Of a stretch of DNA of 10,464 bases, positions 5,110 to 10,464 are shown piece after piece. Position 1 is the stretch's first letter, and every line of letters begins with the position of its first letter. The notes under the pieces were generated by a model. The model did no database searches. It worked only from the letters and a program-made list of their open reading frames with translations, and had not been told where the DNA came from. The stretch is from Candidatus Iainarchaeum sp. (GTDB taxonomy: Archaea; Iainarchaeota; Iainarchaeia; Iainarchaeales; JAAZKV01), in assembly GCA_026397035.1 (NCBI GenBank), contig JAPLVQ010000147.1:1-10464 (forward strand). Reading direction: 5' to 3'. The translations under genes were made by a program, and so were the position numbers.

Positions 5110-7236
5110 CTAATTGCTCTTGGACTTTTTTGTTCTTCTAGTAATTAAAACATATCCTATGATTGCAATTAGCCCGGCTAAGCTCACTAAATATCCTAAA
5201 TTCTCTGCTAAAGTATTTTCAAATTTGAGTTCTACAATTCCATGCGTATTAACAAGCATGAAATTTGGAGTTGCTTGGTATATTTTGATTTCTTTTCCGT
5301 TTACATAAGCATGCCAGTTAGGAAAAAAAGAAATCTTTATGAAAATAGGAACATCAATATTTGAATCAACAAAGAATTTTATATACTCATTTGTGGGAGT
5401 TTTTTCTAAAATAGAAACCGTCTCATTTCCCTTACCCAAGTATTGTGGAATGTCAGAATCAACAAAGATATTATTTTCATTGGCGTTAAACAAGAACCAG
5501 ATTTTTGCATTATCAGCCCAATTTGCGCCCGAAAACTTTTTTGGAGTATAATGAAGAACATCAATCAGGTTACTGTCTGCGGCTTTGTAAAGCGAGTAAG
5601 TGTTTTTTTCAATGCGATTTGTTTCTACATTAAGGAAAAATATATTCAATACTTTGCTTTGCAATATCCATGAAGGATCAATTTGTCTTGTCGCAATAAC
5701 ATTAGTAATATGCAAAAGCTTGAATTGCTCGCTGATAAACTTAAAACGGCTGTCCTTATTATCAGAAAGGGGGGAAGTTTTGTCCACATACCATCCGCTA
5801 GTCCCGTAAGGCGCAAGCTCATATTCCATGTCATAAATTAATTGGGCATTATGCGAGGATTCCTGATAAAGTCCCCGCGCACCTTGAGTTTGATTCATCA
5901 TTGGAATTGCCTGTTGAAGCTCATGCTCTGAAGTCTGCTGCCAGGGGAGAGAAAGAATAAGGACTCGCCCATCAATGCCGTTTGAAAGAGGGGCGATTGT
6001 TTTTTTTAGCGCTCCTTCGGCAAGAATATGAGGAGAAGAAAGCATTAAAAAAACACAAAAAATAAGCGCACCGGCAAAAAAAGCTCCCTGCCATTTTTTT
6101 GTGTAAGAAAAAATAAGTATTGGGACAAGAATAAAAATAAATATTGAAAAACGGTAGTAATGCATTGTCGCGTTAAATAAAGAGTCGCCAGCGAATAAGA
6201 TTATTAGAAGTGCAAAAAGAAACCACCAAATTGGCTCCGAATCAGCGTTACGAAATGAAATAGAACGATAAGCTAAAAAACCAAGGAATAAAAGAAATAA
6301 ATAAAAAACTGAATTAAGGTTTCCAACAGTAATTGAATTAATAAAACCGGTTGTTAAAATTGCTGGGATGAGCCAAAAAGCGGAAAGCACTATTCCAATT
6401 AAAAAAATTAAAAAAGTGGGGCGAAAAGAATTCCTTTTATAATAAAACGCGCCAAACGCGAGTAAAGCAATTATTCCTGCAATAGCACTCATTAGGTGGG
6501 ATAAAATAAGCAGGGCTAATAATAAACCCGAAAGGATTACATATTTATTAGTAAAATGTTTGTTTTCAATAATTTGTCTGTATTTGTTTTTAGTAATGTG
6601 TTTATTTCCAAAAAAAGCTTTATTTAGAACTCCAAGGAAAAAAAGAAAAACCATTAAACCAAGTGCATGCGTTACAAGCCCTGTACTAATGGTTGACATT
6701 ATTGTTCCACCCATAGTCCAGTCAGGAGTAAGCAAAACCCCGTAAATGCCAAGCATAATACCCACGCTAGCGACACTCCCAAAAGAAAAGGAACGGGCGC
6801 AGTAATAACCTGCAAGCGGAGTAAGAACAAGAACAATACTTAAAAAAAGCTTGAAAGCATATTCAAGAGGCATTACAAATGAAAGAAGTGCTGAAGCATA
6901 GGAAAAAGCCGGCTCATAAAACTGGTTCTGGGGAAAACCGAAAAAGAAAAAAGGATTCCATCCTGAAGCCCGCGGAAACAAATATTCTTTAATATACCAT
7001 GAAGAAAAATAATGCCCGCTCATATCCACACTAAAAAGGCTATTATAGTTGAAGAAAGGAAGTATCACTACAAAAAAAAGGTGGAGATAAATAATTGTAA
7101 AAGCAAAGGGTACTGCATAAGGCGCAAGAAAATCAGCTAAAAGTTTTAGTTTGTTAAAAAAAGGGTTATTTCGAAATGGATAGATTTTGTGCTTGTTTTT
7201 GTTTGTAATTAAGTTTTTGCGTTTATTATTTCTCAT
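5110..7236 (-). CDS. Polytopic membrane protein, PTPS-related/YfhO-like (GT-C-like) family (708 aa)
   Basis: A basic cytoplasmic N-terminus (1-32) is followed by a first membrane helix (about 39-60). An outside loop then carries DMSGH (D71, H75) and SGWNPFFFFGFPQNQFYEPAF; an acidic residue in the first external loop is the usual catalytic position in GT-C glycosyltransferases. About ten further hydrophobic helices reach residue 410. A large external domain (about 410-675) contains FPNWHAYVNGKEIKIY (638-653), the conserved C-terminal motif of this family. A last helix (about 680-702) leads to a basic tail, RRTKKSKSN. Proteins of this kind are commonly annotated as 6-pyruvoyl-tetrahydropterin-synthase-related membrane proteins; a role in moving sugars from lipid carriers to envelope glycans or proteins is inferred. 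It is a paralog of the gene at 7821-10001 and faces it. A TTTAAA box 22 nt upstream fits a leaderless start at 7236. Confidence 0.85.
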   Translation of the reverse strand: MRNNKRKNLITNKNKHKIYPFRNNPFFNKLKLLADFLAPYAVPFAFTIIYLHLFFVVILPFFNYNSLFSVDMSGHYFSSWYIKEYLFPRASGWNPFFFFGFPQNQFYEPAFSYASALLSFVMPLEYAFKLFLSIVLVLTPLAGYYCARSFSFGSVASVGIMLGIYGVLLTPDWTMGGTIMSTISTGLVTHALGLMVFLFFLGVLNKAFFGNKHITKNKYRQIIENKHFTNKYVILSGLLLALLILSHLMSAIAGIIALLAFGAFYYKRNSFRPTFLIFLIGIVLSAFWLIPAILTTGFINSITVGNLNSVFYLFLLFLGFLAYRSISFRNADSEPIWWFLFALLIILFAGDSLFNATMHYYRFSIFIFILVPILIFSYTKKWQGAFFAGALIFCVFLMLSSPHILAEGALKKTIAPLSNGIDGRVLILSLPWQQTSEHELQQAIPMMNQTQGARGLYQESSHNAQLIYDMEYELAPYGTSGWYVDKTSPLSDNKDSRFKFISEQFKLLHITNVIATRQIDPSWILQSKVLNIFFLNVETNRIEKNTYSLYKAADSNLIDVLHYTPKKFSGANWADNAKIWFLFNANENNIFVDSDIPQYLGKGNETVSILEKTPTNEYIKFFVDSNIDVPIFIKISFFPNWHAYVNGKEIKIYQATPNFMLVNTHGIVELKFENTLAENLGYLVSLAGLIAIIGYVLITRRTKKSKSN
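5278..5325. repeat. 48-bp near-identical inverted repeat, left copy (in the 708-aa gene)
   Basis: On the minus strand this encodes FPNWHAYVNGKEIKIY. It matches 9774-9821 on the plus strand at 47 of 48 bases, the single change being a silent third position (GCT/GCA). The flanking codons differ freely. The right copy is listed separately. Confidence 0.85.
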
Positions 7237-7258
7237 AATTAAATTTTAGGAGGAAGGC

Positions 7259-7264
7259 TTTAAA
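7259..7264. promoter_or_regulatory. Palindromic TTTAAA, candidate shared TATA box for two divergent genes
   Basis: The intergenic gap is only 54 bp (7237-7290). TTTAAA is its own reverse complement, and 22 nt separate it from the minus-strand ATG (7236) and 26 nt from the plus-strand ATG (7291). Both distances suit an archaeal TATA box feeding a leaderless or nearly leaderless transcript. On the plus strand the flank is purine-rich (GAGGAAGGC), as a BRE can be; the minus-strand flank is ACACG. A perfect AGGAGG at 7248-7253 is too far from the plus-strand ATG to be its ribosome site. Confidence 0.5.
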
Positions 7265-7290
7265 CGTGTTTGGTAAACCATTGAATCATT

Positions 7291-7818
7291 ATGCATACTG
7301 GTAAGAAATATCTTTTTTTCATAGCTTTTTTTTTAATTGCTGTCGTGGTGCTTTTATTTGCTAATTTTTCGTATGAAAAAGATGAACAGGAACTTTGTAA
7401 AGGTTCACCCCCGTTTAGTGCCGCTTGGATAGCATCATTTCCCCAAGTGATGGTAAAATATTACTATTTGGAAAATGATGAGAATGTATTTGTCCGAATC
7501 GATTACATGGATGAAAAAGGGGTTGAATTATTATACAAATATCTGGAATTATATCAAAAAGATAAAAATGTTTCAAATCAGTTTTTATTTAATAATGAAT
7601 TTTGCAATCACGATACCGTGACTAATGCAGAGCTTTATTTTAACTCTTTTGAAATATCTAGATGCATAAAAATTCAAAGTCCGCTGATGAAAAAATCTAC
7701 CGAAGTTTTTGACAGAAATGCTTTTTCTTTTCCAACAAAATGCAATGATAAAAACACAATTACACAAAATGAGTTGTTTAACCAGATTCTTTCGGATCAC
7801 ATTAAGAAAAGGGGATAA
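7291..7818 (+). CDS. Small membrane-anchored or secreted protein (175 aa), function unknown
   Basis: Not recognised. After MHTGKK, residues 7-25 form a hydrophobic helix (FFIAFFLIAVVVLLFAN), a signal anchor or uncleaved signal peptide. The remaining 150 residues are predicted to lie outside the cell and hold four Cys (C36, C105, C125, C151), enough for two disulfides. The domain is rich in Tyr, Phe, Asn and Lys and mixes beta-like (VMVKYYYL, NVFVRIDYM) and helical (VELLYKYLELYQK) stretches. No catalytic motif is visible. Its stop is 2 bp before the ATG of the 726-residue membrane protein, so the two form an operon and the small protein could be an accessory subunit. The start is supported by TTTAAA 26 nt upstream and by the signal anchor beginning at once. 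The ATG lacks a Shine-Dalgarno site at normal spacing. Confidence 0.75.
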   Translation: MHTGKKYLFFIAFFLIAVVVLLFANFSYEKDEQELCKGSPPFSAAWIASFPQVMVKYYYLENDENVFVRIDYMDEKGVELLYKYLELYQKDKNVSNQFLFNNEFCNHDTVTNAELYFNSFEISRCIKIQSPLMKKSTEVFDRNAFSFPTKCNDKNTITQNELFNQILSDHIKKRG

Positions 7819-7820
7819 GT

Positions 7821-10001
7821 ATGCGCGAAAAGACCCACAAAAAACCGATTCCTAAAAAAGTACTTCATGATAAGACTAAAAATGAACTGAAGTTGTTTGG
7901 ATTTAAATTTAATTTAGGGGTTGAAATTAATCCGCAAAAAAAAGAAATTGCTGTGCTTGCGATTTCATTTATTTTAATTTACGGTTTAATTATCGGGCTC
8001 TTATTGCCTTATCTTGCATTCAATAATCTAACTTCATGGGATACTCCCGGACACGTTGCTTCCGCTGAATACTTAAAAACACAATTTTTTCCTGATTTTA
8101 GCGGATGGAACCCAAACTCTTTTGGCGGATTTGCCCAAAATTACTTTTACCCGCCGATGTTTTACTATTTAGTTGTACTACTTAGCCAAGTAATACCTCT
8201 TGTTTTGGCTTTCAAGATATTAGTAATTATAAGCGTACTGCTTATTCCTTACGCAGTATACTTTCTTGCAAGAAGCTTTGAAATACCCCGCGAAAAAGCT
8301 GTTTTATTCATGCTATTTGTCTGTGCATTCATGCTAATATCTACAGGCTTTTTTGGAGGAAATGAATTGGAAGGAAAACTTTATGGAACTCTCGCCATAG
8401 GAAATTCACCAGCGGGACTGGCAATACCCCTCTTTTTTATCACGCTTGGCGTAATGAACAGGGAATTTAAAAAAGGGAAATGGGTAATGAGTGCCCTGTT
8501 AATCGCATTTTGTGCAATGACGCATTTCTTTGGATTTGAATTATTTATCGGCGCAATCATGATTGCAATTTATTTACCAACAAAAGAAAAATTTAAAGCA
8601 GTTAGAAACGCGATAATAACTTCACTTTCACTAATGTTATTCTGGATTATTCCATTTCTTTTGTATCATTTGGAATACGTTTCAGCCTTCAACCCTCTTG
8701 AATATAATATTCAAACAATAGTTTTAATTGGAATTACTGCGATTTTACTTGCCAATGGATTTATCAGCAAAAAAATAAACGAAGTGGAATATCTGGTTAT
8801 GGGATTTTTGAGTTTTATTTTACTTGCAGGCGCGATAGGGGCTGCTTTTGATGTCACAAGACTCGGGTTTATTCTTGTGGTGTTAGTATTTTTATTAATA
8901 ACAAAGTACGCGAAAACAAAAGACTTGGTTTTTGCATCAATAGGCTGGATGGCATTAGGCGTATTTGCAATGATGTCTTTGCCAATATTCTCCGCAAGCA
9001 CTGTTTCGCTTTATTCTAATACATCAATTCTAGAAAGCCAACGCTTTATTTACCTTCCTACAACAGAAATGATTAATGCACATAATCCTGCTTATGAAAT
9101 TGCCAAAAAAACAGGGGGAATTTCTCTAAACGGATTGTTTGCTGAAAACTCGCTAAACGCACGTTCCATAATGGACTTAACACGAGCAATCCATGACAAA
9201 TCAGCAGTATGGGCGGATGCTATAATTGGGCAAAAAATGAATTTACCTGTAACAAACGGAATGTGGGATATTAATAAACGCCTAAAAAGATTAGGCGCTA
9301 GTTATATAATCACTTTTGAATCCCTTCAAAGTTTTGGTGAACCAATCCAAATAGGCGAAGTAAACTTTTTTAGTGACAGAAAAATAACAGATTATGCTGA
9401 GTGGTACAGCAAAAAACCTGTTTATGTGACTCTTCCAGTATACGCTTACTATTTAGGGAATACTCCTCTTGCAGAACCAATTACAAAACCAAATTTTGTT
9501 AATGCGACAATTGATGAGTGGCATAAAATGCTAATACAGCCAGATTGGGGGGAAAAAATGATGAATGATGGGGCTGGATTAGAGACGAATTCGAATTTGG
9601 CAAACGCAAATGCACTTGATAGCGAAGTAAATGTACTGGCACCAATTCTAAAATGGAAAAAAGCAAAAGGAAATGAGAAAATTACTTTCTTTAAAAACAA
9701 TTTGAATTCAAATAAGTTTTCGGTAAACATTGACTCGCAAAACGATATTCCTATATTGATAAAAGTTTCTTACTTTCCTAACTGGCATGCATATGTAAAC
9801 GGAAAAGAAATCAAAATATACTGTGCCGCCCCAAATATGATGGTAATTTATTCCCATGGCAAGGTTCAATTCGGATTTGAGAAAAATAGTTTGGAATACT
9901 TGGCGCTAATTGTTTCAATAATAAGTTTCTTTGTGATTGTTGGAAAGATTATTTCGGAAAAAGTGTGGAGGAAAGGAATATTTGAAAAATTGTGTGGGTG
10001 A
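7821..10001 (+). CDS. Polytopic membrane protein, PTPS-related/YfhO-like (GT-C-like) family (726 aa)
   Basis: A long basic cytoplasmic N-terminus (1-41) leads to a first helix (about 43-64). An outside loop follows with SWDTPGH (D74, H78) and SGWNPNSFGGFAQNYFYPPMF, the family's characteristic loop; the Asp is the expected catalytic position if it is a GT-C enzyme. About ten helices follow to near residue 395, then a large external domain (about 400-680) with FPNWHAYVNGKEIKIY at 652-667, then a last helix (about 690-710) and a short basic tail. The architecture and both key motifs match the opposite-facing 708-residue gene, but the middle has diverged strongly, so the two may differ in acceptor or donor. 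It is the second gene of an operon, 2 bp after a small anchored protein; a weak GGGGAT precedes the ATG by 4 nt. It may build surface glycans or glycosylate exported proteins such as those encoded at the left of the window; that link is inferred only. Confidence 0.87.
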   Translation: MREKTHKKPIPKKVLHDKTKNELKLFGFKFNLGVEINPQKKEIAVLAISFILIYGLIIGLLLPYLAFNNLTSWDTPGHVASAEYLKTQFFPDFSGWNPNSFGGFAQNYFYPPMFYYLVVLLSQVIPLVLAFKILVIISVLLIPYAVYFLARSFEIPREKAVLFMLFVCAFMLISTGFFGGNELEGKLYGTLAIGNSPAGLAIPLFFITLGVMNREFKKGKWVMSALLIAFCAMTHFFGFELFIGAIMIAIYLPTKEKFKAVRNAIITSLSLMLFWIIPFLLYHLEYVSAFNPLEYNIQTIVLIGITAILLANGFISKKINEVEYLVMGFLSFILLAGAIGAAFDVTRLGFILVVLVFLLITKYAKTKDLVFASIGWMALGVFAMMSLPIFSASTVSLYSNTSILESQRFIYLPTTEMINAHNPAYEIAKKTGGISLNGLFAENSLNARSIMDLTRAIHDKSAVWADAIIGQKMNLPVTNGMWDINKRLKRLGASYIITFESLQSFGEPIQIGEVNFFSDRKITDYAEWYSKKPVYVTLPVYAYYLGNTPLAEPITKPNFVNATIDEWHKMLIQPDWGEKMMNDGAGLETNSNLANANALDSEVNVLAPILKWKKAKGNEKITFFKNNLNSNKFSVNIDSQNDIPILIKVSYFPNWHAYVNGKEIKIYCAAPNMMVIYSHGKVQFGFEKNSLEYLALIVSIISFFVIVGKIISEKVWRKGIFEKLCG
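9774..9821. repeat. 48-bp near-identical inverted repeat, right copy (in the 726-aa gene)
   Basis: This encodes FPNWHAYVNGKEIKIY on the plus strand and is the partner of 5278-5325 (47/48 identical in inverted orientation, about 4.4 kb apart). Codons just outside differ (TAC before and TGT after here; TTT and CAA in the other gene). Confidence 0.85.
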
Positions 10002-10063
10002 TGAAATTTATAAAGACCAAAATGGAAATAAGCTGAGTAATGAAAAGTTGTGAAAGTCTTTTA
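10002..10063. other. Short gap between the membrane-protein operon and the insertion sequence
   Basis: A TATA-like TTTATAAA (10007-10014) would direct transcription toward an ATG at 10040 that opens only an 11-codon frame (MKSCESLLGFV) ending at the element's edge. This may be the promoter and first codons of a gene cut off by the insertion, or chance. No terminator hairpin for the upstream operon is seen. Confidence 0.3.
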
Positions 10064-10079
10064 GGCTTTGTTTAAAAAT

Positions 10080-10464
10080 TTAGAGTTTCATTGAAACTTT
10101 TTGCTTTTCATAGGTTTCTGTGCAAAAACTCTTTTCTATCCCTAATTCGTAATAAGCGGCTATTAAGCAGCATAGGTTATGGCAGATTATTTTGCACAAA
10201 ATTTCGTTAATGTTTGCAGTGAACTTTCGAGTTAAGAGCGTTGTACCAAACTTTCGCAGTATCATTGAGAAAGTGCTTTCAACATTTGAGCGTTTGTGAT
10301 AATGTTGCAAGTATTCCTGCGGGTTGTCGTGTAGGTACTGATACATTTTATGCCAGACAATGCCGTTGCCTGTGCCATTCGAGTTTGATTTGAAAAGGAA
10401 GTAGGGCAACCCGCCAGCTTTAACAACGGCTTCCATGTTTTCTCTACTCGTGTATGCCATGTCG
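10080..10464 (-). CDS. DDE transposase, C-terminal part (5' end outside the window)
   Basis: The visible part is about 127 residues and reads without a break to the window edge. It starts with D-MAYTSRENMEAVVKAGG, where the Asp codon (10461-10463) fits the second catalytic Asp of the DDE triad. It then has a PYFLFKSN segment and YHKRSNVESTFSMI, whose Glu (61 residues after that Asp) fits the catalytic Glu. It ends with NEILCKIICHNLCCLI, also typical of archaeal and bacterial IS5/IS4-type transposases. The ATG at 10458-10460 is internal, not the start. The gene looks intact as far as it goes, so the element may be active. The family assignment rests on motif memory only. Confidence 0.85.
   Translation of the reverse strand, partial: DMAYTSRENMEAVVKAGGLPYFLFKSNSNGTGNGIVWHKMYQYLHDNPQEYLQHYHKRSNVESTFSMILRKFGTTLLTRKFTANINEILCKIICHNLCCLIAAYYELGIEKSFCTETYEKQKVSMKL
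10084..10098 (-). terminator. Hairpin overlapping the transposase stop
   Basis: AGTTTC (10084-10089) and GAAACT (10093-10098) are perfectly complementary around an ATT loop. Read on the minus strand the hairpin overlaps the last transposase codons and is followed, after a few bases, by ATTTTT, an intrinsic-terminator-like arrangement. Confidence 0.35.

Larger units (their letters stand above)
10064..10464 (-). mobile_element. Right-edge insertion sequence, partial (IS5/IS4-like DDE element)
   Basis: The 3' part of a transposase gene runs off the window. The presumed end of the element is near GGCTTTGTTTAAAAATT starting at 10064, just outside the transposase stop, which looks like a terminal inverted repeat. 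The other end lies beyond the window, so neither the inverted repeat nor a target duplication can be confirmed and the boundary is approximate. It lies 62 bp after the 726-residue membrane-protein gene and does not interrupt it. Confidence 0.5.

Noticed and set aside
7248..7253. Perfect AGGAGG as ribosome site for the 175-aa gene at 7291
   Set aside because: It is 37 nt from the ATG, and no in-frame start lies at a usable distance.

Overview
The window looks like chromosomal DNA of an archaeon, most probably a DPANN-type lineage (Woesearchaeota/Pacearchaeota/Diapherotrites-like). Archaeal TATA-like boxes lie about 26 bp from start codons with almost no leader, other genes carry GGTGAT or AAGGAG Shine-Dalgarno sites, the DNA is AT-rich, and the exported proteins are rich in cysteine and N/Q/T, as is common in those genomes. 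The lineage is an inference; there is no rRNA or other marker here.

Left part (1-4536): a divergent block of three predicted surface proteins. A minus-strand gene (55-2151) encodes a secreted protein with N/Q-rich, Thr-rich and cysteine-rich segments, including a CGNGxCEP motif. On the plus strand, two translationally coupled genes follow (ATGA overlap at 2956-2959). The first is a small N-terminally anchored protein made of five C-x11-C units with a 26-residue period. The second is a 526-residue, C-terminally anchored mosaic with a four-copy W/Y-rich beta repeat, two small cysteine modules and a TSP1-like module. The divergent intergenic region holds four degenerate copies of a 20-bp tandem repeat, a candidate regulatory array.

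Middle (4537-5109): a stand-alone gene for a very basic 125-residue protein with no aspartate. It has a clear archaeal promoter and a small inverted repeat near the predicted transcription start.

Right part (5110-10001): two large, opposite-facing paralogous polytopic membrane proteins that resemble the 6-pyruvoyl-tetrahydropterin-synthase-related/YfhO-like (GT-C-like) family. The right one follows a small unknown membrane-anchored protein in an apparent operon. The two transcription units diverge from a 54-bp intergenic region in which one palindromic TTTAAA lies at TATA distance from both start codons. The paralogs share a 48-bp stretch that is 47/48 identical although the rest of the genes has diverged.

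Right edge (about 10064-10464): the 3' end of a DDE transposase gene of an insertion sequence, cut by the window.

Taken together, and as inference only, the window is a cell-envelope locus: exported disulfide-rich surface proteins next to GT-C-like membrane proteins that could act in glycan or glycoprotein assembly. No CRISPR array, tRNA or rRNA was seen. No gene-free stretch exceeds 300 bp; the longest is the 280-bp divergent region 2152-2431.
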